Source: Phyto melanocephala (Eukaryota > Arthropoda > Insecta > Diptera > Rhinophoridae). Taken from it: DNA of 64,000 nt. Position numbers and translations under genes: made by a program. Below, one piece after another: positions 54,790-64,000 of the stretch. Location: assembly GCA_941918925.1 (NCBI GenBank), contig OW799237.1:73419126-73483125 (forward strand), in the 5' to 3' direction. Under the pieces are notes generated by a model. It was given only the letters and a program-made list of their open reading frames with translations, searched no databases and was not told the DNA's origin. Position 1 is the stretch's first letter, and every line of letters starts with the position of its first letter.

Positions 54790-55582
54790 TGTCATGCCTA
54801 ACAATTGCACCTCTCACGCTATTCGTTGATGATCATTATCCATAAAGACTTGCATTTACACGCTTACAAGGTGCAATAGACCCAAGAACTAAAGTTTTTT
54901 CATTCCAAACGTCGTCAATGGTCGGAATGGTGGCCAGAAATGGCAACCGTGGATGATAAATTTTCGAAGAAAATCATCTTCAATGATAAGGCATTTTCAC
55001 CTAAGTTGTTTTGTCAATAAGCTGAATTGCCGCATTTGGGCGAATGATAATCCAAGAAAGATTGTCGAGAAACCAATGCATCAACAAAAGAGTGACTGTT
55101 TGGTGCGGTTTATGGGCTGGCGGCATCATCGATCGTATTTTTTCAAAAAGGAGGCCGCTCAGGCAGTTACTGTGAATGGTGTTCGCTATCGTGAGATGAT
55201 AACGAACTTTTTTTGGCCCGAATTGGAAGATATGGATGTAGACGATATGTGGTTTCAACAGGATGGTGCCACTTGCCATACAGCTAACGAAACAATAGCT
55301 CTGTTCAATGGCCGTGTTATCTCCCGTTGTGGCGATGTCAATTGGCCGCCAAGGTCATGTGATTTGACACCGTTAAACTTCTTTCTTTGGGATTATTTGA
55401 AAGAAAAGGTGTACGTCGTTAAGCCAGCAACAATTCAAGAGCTAATGGATGAGATAATGCGACATATTAACGGCATAGATCCTCAATTATGCCTCAGCGT
55501 TATTGAAAATTTGGACCATCATATGGAGGTATGCCGCCGAGGTCGCAGCGGCCATTTGGCAAATATTTTGTTTCGTACATAA
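54790..55582 (+). pseudogene. Mariner-type transposase with long open C-terminal part
   Basis: Before 54953 the frame is decayed. From 54953 to TAA at 55580 an open frame shows FVNKLNCRIWANDNPRKIVE, a shifted stretch with CGLWAGGI in another frame, then AAQAVTVNGVRYREMITNFF, DMWFQQDGATCHTANETIAL, VNWPPRSCDLTPLNFFLWDY and SVIENLDHHMEVCRRGRSGH. The first Asp (FNDKA) and second Asp (QQD) are present. The third catalytic Asp of TPLDFF is Asn here. There is a short deletion between NETIALF and NGRVIS. So it is inactive despite its length. Confidence 0.85.
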
Positions 55583-55699
55583 TTAACCTATACCAATGTT
55601 ATCACAATAAAAAGAAATGACAATAATTTCCTAAATAATTTTTGCTTTATTCAAATATTTAAAAAACTATTTTAAGAAAAATGGTAGGTTTTGGTCTGT

Positions 55700-56505
55700 T
55701 TTAAAGAAACATTTTGTAGAAAACCATTTTTTGTCATGGCATCCCTGTTATGAATGAAGTATTAAATGTGGTATCGTATTAAAAGAAGTATAACCTTTAT
55801 AGACTTTGTGTCGCATTTAAAAAAGTATTAAAGGTAATGTATGTACATAGTATGTAATCGGTCTATGCTATTAGTTAATTTAAAAACCACACGTATATTC
55901 ATATTAGAGTATTTTACTTAAAACCTTTTTTTAAGTTTTCAAATTTTCTCTAAAACATGAACCCAAACTTTTGAAATCTCCTCTACAATTTGTTGGTTAG
56001 AGCATATAGTATGTTACAAAGACCCCTACATAAACACCTACACACACTATGCTTAGAATTATAAAGTTAATTATATTTGTTGTATAAGTAAAATGGTTTT
56101 GAGAATAAGAGGATTTTTGATTCTCAAAGCAATTTTTCAACACAATTAAAAACAGATCCTCGTAGACGAAAGAGTAACGGTGCGTAGTCATTGTTTGACA
56201 CGCCATTTTTTATTATTTTTTTTTTTTTGTCTTGTTTAGCATTAAACCATTACTTGTAAACTTACGATACAGGTGGTGTTGAAAATGTGTACACTGTGCT
56301 GCTTTACTATAATCACATTCAATATTCTTCTTGCAAGAAGTCATACAAATTTGTAATGTTTTAGAGAAATTAACTAATTTGTCTGTTTTGGGTAATTACT
56401 GTTATATTTTAAGACATGAAAAACATGTATTAATATATTATTAGCGTCTTATGACGTTTCGCAAAAAACTCTAAAAGAATGCAACAAATTAAAATTACAC
56501 AATTA
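55700..56505. other. Stretch without recognised gene
   Basis: Nothing recognised. The 3' terminal repeat expected for the mariner at 54790-55582 is not visible here. Confidence 0.4.
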
Positions 56506-56896
56506 CACTGGGCCAATTCAAAGTGGTTGCATATCAGTCATATTTGTACTATTTCATACTATTTTATGCATGCATAAAATTTTTGTTAGTAATTTCCATA
56601 CAAAAAAAATAATAAGACTTTACACATTTGTTTCCTATGTATAAGAAATTGCTTATGTTATACTTTTAACCATACTGTCTCTCAGAGAGAATTTATTCGC
56701 TTCTCACCTCTCAGAGAGAATATTTTCTATTTTCTTCTTTCCTGTATACATACAATTTTTAACAGCGTCATCTCTTTGTCTTCTTTCTTGTATTAAATAC
56801 ATAATTTGTTAACAAAAGGTGTTCAAAGTCACTAGTCATATTAATATGAATTATGTGACATAGTACAATATGAGAGTCTACTTTGAATTGGCCCAC
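56506..56896. mobile_element. 391-bp MITE, TA-flanked
   Basis: Ends CACTGGGCCAATTCAAAGT and, inward from the right, GTGGGCCAATTCAAAGT, with weaker similarity extending about 60 bp. TA lies outside each end (56504-56505, 56897-56898). Inside are two copies of CTCTCAGAGAGAAT (56680-56725). No coding capacity. The TA target suggests a Tc1/mariner relative. Confidence 0.72.
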
Positions 56897-57065
56897 TATG
56901 TTTACTTAATTAAAAATATTTAAATTATTTTTTTAACAAATTGTTTATAGTCGAAAAAATTTTTGCTTTGAATCTTTTTTTATTTTAAAAAAATATATTT
57001 TGTAGAAAACTATCTTTTATTAAATAATAATTTAAGTAATTTTTCAAAAAAAAATTTTGTCAACA

Positions 57066-57883
57066 CTAGGGTTGCCATACAGTATTGATTTTGCGAATTC
57101 CGGGATTTTTCGGGATCCCGGTATTTTTTTGGGATTATAGAGTTTTTTGGGATTTTGACATTTATTATTTACTAGCCAAACCCGGCGCACGTTGCTACGC
57201 CCCTTAATGAATCAAAATGCATTCTGATTTTTTATTGAATATCAAGTGCAAAAACCTAAAAATTATATTTTTTTTATGGGCGTGGCCCTGCCCACTTTTC
57301 TAAAAACGAAACTGTAAAGTCATAACAGCTCAATATGTGTGCAAAGTTTCAGAAAAATCGGTCCAGTGCAAGTACCTCAAACTTATAACTTTTTTTTATG
57401 GGCGTGGCCCTGCCCACTTTTCTAATCACGAAATCATAAAGTCATGACAGCCCAATATGTGTGCAAAGTTTCATAAAAATCGGGCCAGTGCAAGTAGCTA
57501 AAACTGATAACTAATTTTTTATGGGCGTGGCCCTGCCCACTTTTCTAATCACGAAATTATATGGTTATGACAGCTTAGTATGTGTGCAAAGTTTCAGAAA
57601 AATCGGTCCAGTGCAAGTACCTCAAAATTAAAACTTTTTTAGGGGCGTGGCCCCGCCCACTTTTCTTATCACAAAATTATTAAGTCATGACAGCTCGATA
57701 TGTGTGCAAAGTTTCAGAAAAATCGGTCAAGTGCAAGTAGCTAAAACTGATAACTAATTTTTATGGGCGTGGCTCCGCCCACTTTTTTCCACCCATAAAC
57801 ACTCCCTGGTATGTGTACAACAACTTGCCAAAGTTTGAGTCCGATCGGTTTTACAGTTTCGGAGTCTATAGCTAACACACACA

Positions 57884-57927
<44 letters not shown>

Positions 57928-57995
57928 TTCACTTTTATATATATAGATTTGTATGAAGGTATGTATGTATTAAAAACACAATTAGTTAATGGCAA
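57066..57995. mobile_element. hAT-like terminal fragments flanking Helitron A6
   Basis: Left TAGGGTTGCCATACAG then CGGGATTTTTCGGGATCCCG; right side, inverse, GCGGGTTGCCATT (near 57983-57995). TAGGGTTGCCA is a typical hAT terminal repeat. The interior is almost all Helitron A6, so the host was a very short derivative. An 8-bp target duplication is not evident, so this is tentative. Confidence 0.5.
57172..57947 (-). mobile_element. Non-autonomous Helitron, family A, copy A6
   Basis: Complete minus copy: CTAGCCAAACCCGGCGCACG at its 3' end (after A), five ~120-bp units, a long interrupted (CA)n run (57878-57922) and CACTTTTATATATATAGA at the 5' end before T. Units next to the TC end carry GGGGCCACGCCC while those next to the CTAG end carry GGCAGGGCCACGCCC. 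Confidence 0.88.
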
Positions 57996-58233
57996 CCCGC
58001 CACTATAAATAAAGTTGCTTTTATGTTTTACCATGTAACTAGTTTACTTATTTGATTGCGAAGGAGTCGTATAAAAAAAAATTATTAAACATCTGCGATA
58101 ATGAAAAAGATGATTAATTGTGAGTAGTGAAGAGCCCTATTGTATTACCTTCAAATTATTTTGTAACGATAGATTTTGCTGTGTAAATCTAGTGTAAGAT
58201 TGATTGAGCTTTTAAGTGGTCAGTATTTACAAC

Positions 58234-58459
58234 AACGGGTGTCCCGGTGGACCAGTCAGTAGTGTGCTAGTCTGCTAATTTGGAGGTTGCGGGTTTGGTT
58301 CCCGCCAGAGACTCTGGACTGGTCTGCTTCTCTTTTTCTTCTATTCTCTTCCTTTTCTATTCATATGGAGCGCACAACATGCCAGTTGGGCATAAGTGTA
58401 TACCTGTCGTGGGTTTGGGCATTTAGTGCCCCTCCTTTTCAACCTAACAACAACCTGAC
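58234..58459 (+). mobile_element. tRNA-derived SINE sharing a LINE tail (SINE1)
   Basis: Flanked by ATTTACAAC at 58225-58233 and 58460-58468. The head has a box A-like GGACCAGTCAGTAGTG and box B-like GCGGGTTTGGTTCCCGC, the internal pol III promoter of a tRNA. Then comes GAGACTCTGGACTGGTCTGC and a T/C-rich linker. From ATATGGAGCGCACAACATGC to CCTTTTCAACCTAACAAC (58362-58456) the sequence follows the 3' end of LINE family I. Sharing the tail is how SINEs are recognised by a partner LINE's RT. Confidence 0.87.
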
Positions 58460-58469
58460 ATTTACAACT

Positions 58470-59260
58470 ATGACATATCAAATTAATGATATTTTTATAA
58501 TATTTTATGATCCTTTAAAATAATACAAATAATAATAAAAGAAAACAACTAACTTATATTTTTATTGAAACTTTAGGTGGATTTATAGTTTTGCAACAAA
58601 GTGTAGGTATGAAACAACGATTAAATTATAAATATACATATGTTATATGCGTATTGTACGTTCCGTTAAGACACTTTTGTTAATGGAAGTATAACAGCAG
58701 TCAAATATTTATTCCTTCCTTTAGTTGTACGTTTATGTTCCCTCTACACATATTCATTCAGCTGTGTGTAGTCATCGCAAATGTGTATAAGTTTTTTTTT
58801 GTCGAATACAGTACCTATGGGAGATTCGTACTCTGTTGCTATGAGGCGTATTAAAATAAAGGTTCTAACAAAAGCAAAACATTTCACTTCACTCGTTCGT
58901 TCGTTAATTTTTTATGTTCGCAAATAAGTTGAAAAGCAGCCATTTAAAAGAAAGCCTGTCTAGAAAATTATGCTTTCATAAGACATACAAATAAATGTAT
59001 GTACATACATATATATGTCCATGGTCCATTAAGAACCAAACAGCAAAATGAAATGTAGGTTAACAAAAAAAATGTTTATATTGTTGTGGTAATAAAGTAA
59101 CAATTTATGCAGGTGATATTTTACAAATTATAAGGCTATAATACTTGTTAGAGCACGTTTATACTTAAACTCCAAATGGTTTATGAAGCGGAAATTTTCT
59201 ACAAGATCTTAATAAGGAAGTAAGTAAGAGCAGTATTTGAACTAGTTCCACTCTCGGTAG
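58470..59260. other. Stretch without recognised gene
   Basis: AT-rich, no motif recognised. Confidence 0.4.
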
Positions 59261-59399
59261 GTCCTATGTTACACTTAGAGCTGTTTTGTAAAGTGTATAA
59301 TTTTTTAAATTGCAAAAATTCAAAAATTACCACTGGGGAAAGTTATAATCTCCTATTATATTTGATAAGTTTAATGGTGATGTTCTGCTGTTCTCCAGC

Positions 59400-59598
59400 T
59401 TGGGAGCAAACGGTCTCAATTAGAGATTTCCATCGATTGCGATATTTGCACAGCTTCACTCCATGTACATTGTGCTAAAGATAGTTGATTTAGCGTTGTT
59501 GTATGCCAGGTTGTCCTTGGGCGTTCTCGTCGACGGGAACCTTGTGGAGCGGCTTTTGCGATTGTGTTTGTTGATTTAATATTAAGCAAAATATTCAA
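59400..59598 (-). pseudogene. LINE ORF2 C-terminal remnant
   Basis: The minus frame reads PQGSRRRERPRTTWHTTTLN, QLSLAQCTWSEAVQISQS, then NRDRLLPSWRTAEHHH after a frame change. The pattern RRRGRPR.TW...LN.L...W.EA..IAQ..RWR is the usual C-terminal end of one group of animal LINE ORF2 proteins. RT is not visible next to it. Moderate confidence because the block is short. Confidence 0.5.
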
Positions 59599-59814
59599 TT
59601 TAATCTGATGGAACGGTAATTAACGAAATATGTAGATATATGTCGCTATTTTACATTGGAAGAAGAAAAGCAAACGCTAGTAAATAGGTGGTGTGGTTTG
59701 AAGGATCTGGTTGGTCTAAGAAAGTTTATTTTCGTCCTCACAAAAATTAAACAACTTCTACAAATCCATGCAGAAAATGGGTCATTGAAATCAAATACTT
59801 ATTTAATGCTATAA

Positions 59815-59985
59815 AAGTAAGTACTTATTTAGTTCAAATAGGCACATTTGTCAGCGAACGTAGAAAATACTTGCCTCCAATGATATTGCTGTGTTGAAAT
59901 AATGGGTTTAGATGTCAAACCCAAGATAGTAGTAAAGAACATTTTTGTAGTACATTAAAATCATTATTTCGTAATGAGAGTTTTT
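59815..59985 (+). repeat. E-family repeat, copy E3
   Basis: AAGTAAGTACTTATTTAG, AATACTTGCCTCCAATGATA, GGGTTTAGATGTCAAACCC, AGTAGTAAAGAAC and CATTATTTCGTAATGAGAG match E1 and E2. Type C sequence begins right after it. Confidence 0.68.
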
Positions 59986-59989
59986 ATTT

Positions 59990-60195
59990 GTAACACATCG
60001 AAATATTTGTTTTTTAACCCCCAAAAAAAATATATTTTTTTTGAGTATTAGTTTTATTTAAGAACGATCTACCTATGTATGTATGTCCGTCTGTTGTTGA
60101 TAGAGCTCGAACAAAAAATGCTAGAGACGAAATTTTTTTAAAATATTTCTTATACATAAAAAATTTTGGTATTTAAAATGGTCGAAATCATTTCC
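59990..60195 (+). mobile_element. INE-1-like Helentron, type C, 5' fragment C3
   Basis: TTTGTAACACATCGAAATAT, GAACGATCTACCTATG, TATGTCCGTCTGTTG, GCTAGAGACGAAATTTTTT and TGGTATTTAAAATGG follow the 5' part of C1 and C2 with many changes. It is next to a LINE RT remnant that begins near 60200. Confidence 0.6.
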
Positions 60196-60478
60196 TAAAT
60201 GTTTCCTCTGCTCTACTCTCAATCTAATAAAACCAACAAAGCTAGATATATGATGTTACTAATTATAGATAAAAAGCTAAACTTAACTCCATCCCTAAAC
60301 TGTTTGATAATAATAACGGACAGCCTTACCACGCAAATATCAATTTCAACTAGCAATTCTTTCTTTATTGCAACATGGTTTTTGTAAAGGTAGATCTACA
60401 TTTACAAATCTAATGGAACTGGCAACCTTCATCAATACAGGATTTTGTAATGGTAACAAAACCGATGTAGTCTATACT

Positions 60479-60787
60479 GCGGGAATACCACGTAATTCGA
60501 TACGAAAGACAACTCTTTCGAATTACAATGTGCTAAGGTAGGTAGGTAGGTAAGGCTGGTGCAAAGTTACCCTCACCCGGAGACCATTACGGTCCACGTT
60601 ACGTTACGGTTAGTTAAAATAGAAGAGAAAGAGAAGCAGACCAGTCCAGAGTCTCCGGCGGGAATAAAATCCGCCACCCCCAAACTAGCAGACCAGCCAC
60701 TACTGACTAGTCCATCGAGGCACCCATGTGTTAAGCATACAAATTAGAAAAATTTTAGTTTTGAATCGAATCACGGAGTAACCCCCC
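60479..60787. mobile_element. MITE-like insertion in the LINE, with a SINE inside
   Basis: The RT frame VYT|DFSKAFD is split here. The ends are imperfect inverted repeats: GCGGGAATACCACGTAATTC on the left and, inward from the right, GGGGGGTTACTCCGTGATTC, agreeing at about 21 of 30 positions. The SINE at 60537-60725 lies in the middle, leaving about 110 bp of element. Target duplication is at most CT, so the class is open. Confidence 0.55.
60537..60725 (-). mobile_element. tRNA-derived SINE with a different tail (SINE2)
   Basis: Flanked by ATGTGCTAA (60528-60536) and ATGTGTTAA (60726-60734). On the minus strand the head GGGTGCCTCGATGGACTAGT, CAGTAGTGGCTGGTCTGC, a decayed box B and GAGACTCTGGACTGGTCTGC match SINE1. 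The tail GTGGACCGTAATGGTCTCC, GGGTGAGGGTAACTTTGC ending in (TACC)n is unrelated to the SINE1 tail. It sits inside a MITE inside a LINE. Confidence 0.85.
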
Positions 60788-62150
60788 TGACTTTAGTAAA
60801 GCCTTCGACAAGCTCAAATACTTAGGATTACCGGAAATGGATTAGTTCTTTTTTCAAGGATTGGAGACAATGTGTTTTTATAAGATTGTTTATAAAAATA
60901 TATTGTCTTCCGGAGTTCCACAGGGAAGTCATCTCGGCCCCATCCTATTTGTACTGCTTATAAATGATCTTCCGACGGCTATTGATGATGTTAAACTTTA
61001 TTCATGGATTAGAAGTGATGAGGGCAGTTTTTATCTCCTAACTGATTTCAATAATTTGTTTTATTGGTGTACGGTAAATCTTATGGAATTGAATTTAACA
61101 AAATTCAAATATATGTGTTTAAACGCGTTATTTATGGAACATTTTCCGACTCTGAATTGGCTTATCGTGAATTATTAGTTTTTTCTTTAAGTTATATTGT
61201 AGACTCAATTTTACCGCAGTTTTGTTCGGTGGTAAAAAGTTAAAAAAAATTATTCGGTGCATATCTCTTAAGCTACACAGTCATCCTCTGGCTCCCCATC
61301 AACGTTATTAATTATAAATCAAATTATAATTCATTGTTTTCCTTAATAAAAAAACACATAATATGTAAGTAAGCTGAACTAAAAGTGATGTTGTTTATTT
61401 ATTATGAGGAAATCCCCAACACTCCAGGAATACCCTCCTGCCCTTTTTTTCAGAAAGTAAGATTAGAATTATAAATGTGTCATGCGTTTATACATTTAAA
61501 CACTATGACTTTCTGTAGATATTCACCGATTTTAAATGTGTACTCTCTAAATTAAATAATGTTGACTCGTTTTTGGATCTTGGAATTCTCTTTAATGTAA
61601 AATTAATTTTAACCCACATGTAATAATGACAGCAAATAAAGCTAATGGGGTATTAAGTTTCATAAAGCGTTGGTCTAAGGAATTTAATGATCCTTGTGTG
61701 ACAAAATTCACGTCATTGGTAAGACCTTAACTGGAATGTGGATCAGTAATTTGGGATTCCCAATATGATGTGTATATTCAAAAACTTGAATCAGTCCAAA
61801 AACAATTTTTACTGTTCTGCCTTCGTAGCTTACGTTGGAATGCCAATACCAACTTACCGTCATATCGAAGTCGTTTCAAACTCCTTGCGCTCCCACCGTT
61901 AAAAAATCGAAGAATTGTTTCCAATATTGCATTTGTCCAGAATGAAATTCAAGCTAAAATTGATTCTACATTGTATCTTCAACGTAAAACATGCATCAAT
62001 GTTCCTAACAGGCAGCTTATATCTTATGAACTGTTATATATAAAATTTTACATTAACTTTGATCCATTTAGAAGAATTTGTGCTGAATTAAATAAGTTCT
62101 ATGCACACATTGACTTTCTAATAATCTTGTTGTGAGTGCAAGCTGAAACT

Positions 62151-63455
62151 TTAAGGGTTTCGAATAAAATGGCATGTCAGTCGGAACCACTAGTATCTTC
62201 TTAGTATCAAAACGTTTTCTCGATTGTACTCTTCTTTAAGTATTATTCATCAGGCTTTGGACCGCAAGCCGAATGCCATTACAAAAACCATGTTGGTTTT
62301 TTATATGACATTGTGAGGTGGTAATCGCGGTAATTCCATTAAGTTAAAAATGGGTTGGATAGTTGAAGACATCATCTTCGGAAGTAACAGAATCTACTAT
62401 ATGCAATTTCACTTTAAAGCTAAAAATTCAATTCGTCATCATCAATAGTTTTAGCAACAAAAATAGCACGTGTTTTTACAAAACAGACGACTTTAAGCAT
62501 GCATTAATTTCACCGGCTAGCCTTGACCGTGGAATCAAAAAAAAAATTATCAAATCGACCCACCAAACTGTATTTGATTATTTCGCAAGTTTTGCATCGT
62601 TTTGCCTAAAGCCTCTAACGAATAAAATGAAAAATAGTTGCGCATATCCATTGCTGTATACAAAGTTGTGATGTTAAGAACACGCTAAAGAAATTTTACG
62701 TGACACTTTAATGGTCGTAAAAGTCAATGTAGTCGAATTCTCTTTCGATAACACCCTAAATTAGCTTATGACAAACAATAACAAAAAAAGAGAAATCGGT
62801 TCAACCGTTTTTAAGTTATAGTATTACCAACAAACGACATTTGATTTTGATCTGTCATCAGATCTTAATCGAAACATATCTTCTTAACAATATAGTAAAA
62901 TATCATAACTATATCAAGAAAACATTCCTACAAAGACAAAGATTGTCAAAGAACTATTCCAATAAACCGATTATTTGGCCACATTTATGAAAAAAGGTCA
63001 TGGAAAGTATTTGTATGTGGGCAAACAAGTTCACTATATATCAGTAACCAGTGGAGTCCACATAACCGCTAACTGTTAAAATTAAATGTTAATATTTTAC
63101 AACTGCAATGTCAAGCTTACATATTTGTCCAATTCATTACCTATTGCAGAAGTTGTACGCCGCATTAGTTGTACACATTCTGATAACAATTTCGCTATTA
63201 ATTTTGTATACAACACTTACAATAATTTTACCTATGTTTAACAGAAAAGTAAGAACGTTTCTACTACAGTTTGTGAACTGAGCAATTGTCTTAACCCTTG
63301 TCACTTACACTTTAAGGTATAAAAATAGAATCAAAAAAAGTTTTCTATGTTAAACAATACGAATATGCTGCTCTTTGTATGTACTTATTTACAGACATAC
63401 TTACAAATATAGAAATCTTACATTTTATGTGTGTGTTTATTGCCTTAAGGTTGAG
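62151..63455. other. Stretch without recognised gene
   Basis: The 102-residue frame at 62363-62671 has no recognisable motif. Nothing else supported. Confidence 0.4.
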
Positions 63456-63460
63456 CCTAA

Positions 63461-63488
63461 TCTATCTATATATATAAAAGTGAAACTC

Positions 63489-63535
<47 letters not shown>

Positions 63536-64000
63536 GCTGTAGACTCCGAAACTGTAAAACCGATCGGGCTCAAACTTTGGTAAGTTGTTGTACACATACC
63601 AGGGAGTGTTTATGGGTGAAAAAAAGTGGGCGGGGCCACGCCCATATAAAAATTAGTTATCAGTTTTAGCTACTTGCACTTGACCGATTTTTCTGAAATT
63701 TTGCACACATATCGAGCTGTCATGACTAAACAATTTCGTGATAAAAAAAGTGGGCGGGGCCACGCCCCTAAAAACGTTTTAATTTTGAGGTACTTGCACT
63801 GGACCGATTTTTCTGAAACTTTGCACACAGATTGAGCTGCCATGACTTTATAATTTCGTGATTAAAAAAGTGGGCAGGGCCACGCCCATAAAAAAAAGTC
63901 ATAATTTTGACGTACTTGCACTGGACCGATTTTTCTGAAACTTTGCATACATGTCGAGCTGTCGTGACTAAATAATTTCGTGATTAGAAAAGTGGGCAGT
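63461..64000 (+). mobile_element. Non-autonomous Helitron, family A, copy A7 (cut by window end)
   Basis: Starts TCTATCTATATATATAAAAG after an A, a long (TG)n run (63491-63532), AAACTGTAAAACCGATCGGG and the first four ~120-bp units. The fourth is cut at 64000. The CTAG end lies outside the window. Confidence 0.88.

Larger units (their letters stand above)
60330..62150 (+). pseudogene. LINE reverse transcriptase remnant (second family)
   Basis: Pieces in order: LLQHGFCKGRSTFTNLMELA, FINTGF and TDVVYT (60350-60478), then after an insertion DFSKAFDK, LKYLGLP (60788-60840), SGVPQGSHLGPILFVLLIND (60910-60970), DDVKLYSWIR (60985-61017), YWCTVNLMELNLTKFKYMC, then after a gap ANKANGVLSFIKRWSKEFND, LVRP-stop-LECGSVIWDSQYD, KLESVQKQFLLFCLRSLRWN and PFRRICAELNKFY (61630-62105). 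The order is that of a jockey/CR1-like RT. The YADD motif has lost Tyr-Ala by deletion; DD remains. 61180-61530 is unassigned. Inactive. Confidence 0.82.

Noticed and set aside
57741..58034. Open frames with CVCVCV and THTHTH runs
   Set aside because: They come from the (CA)n/(TG)n run and minisatellite of Helitron A6; same for 2980-3207.

Overview
The window looks like intergenic or heterochromatic-type DNA of a higher fly (Diptera), most likely a calyptrate of the Musca/Lucilia/Calliphora kind. The sequence is very AT-rich, with no operons or long open frames. Its most abundant repeat has the same layout as Drosophila INE-1/DINE-1: a TATACCC start, a CATAAAGTATATA block, a TGTCCGTCTG microsatellite and a 3' hairpin before CTCTTACTTGTT. 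The species assignment is inference. I found no intact host protein-coding gene, rRNA or tRNA gene. Nearly everything recognisable is transposable-element sequence, mostly broken, and many copies are nested so that order of insertion can be read.

Layout. 1-5 kb: a Transib element (terminal CACAGTG, 5-bp CGTGG duplications) with a RAG1-like transposase remnant, split by two head-to-tail non-autonomous Helitrons (family A). 6.3-11.8 kb: an INE-1-like element (type B), then a mariner remnant cut by a minus-strand jockey-type LINE, itself cut by Helitron A; next to it a type B element cut by a hAT. 12-13.6 kb: Tc1 remnant and a minus Helitron A. 15.4-19 kb: mariner remnants interrupted by a hAT (perfect 8-bp TSD, with its own inner MITE), a D-family MITE and a LINE tail. 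20.9-23.4 kb: mariner remnant, a repetitive unknown TE protein, truncated Helitron A. 25.6-28.3 kb: mariner fragment and an unclassified 1.5-kb TIR element with a small apparently spliced reading frame. 28.7-37.8 kb: type B/C INE-1-like elements, a mariner deletion derivative, a TTAA-flanked piggyBac, D copies, and a LINE with an RNase H domain. 38.9-50.4 kb: a second LINE tail, a type B element flanked by 0.27-kb direct repeats, more B/C copies, and a Helitron with a truncated Rep/helicase N-terminus. 51.8-55.6 kb: a type B element split by a mariner and a LINE, then another mariner with a long open frame. 56.5-64 kb: a TA-flanked MITE, a hAT end pair split by Helitron A, two tRNA-derived SINEs with different 3' tails, a second LINE reverse transcriptase with a MITE and SINE inside it, and a final Helitron A running off the end.

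These parts do not form a pathway. They are independent parasites and their derivatives. The main biology is (1) a Helitron family built around a ~120-bp minisatellite with a GC-rich palindrome, with one insertion that leaves a readable empty site; (2) a modular SINE that shares its tail with a LINE present in the same window; (3) a Transib whose catalytic glutamate position appears mutated; and (4) an unclassified TIR element at 26.8-28.3 kb. Family names rest on motif recognition by eye; no database search was run.
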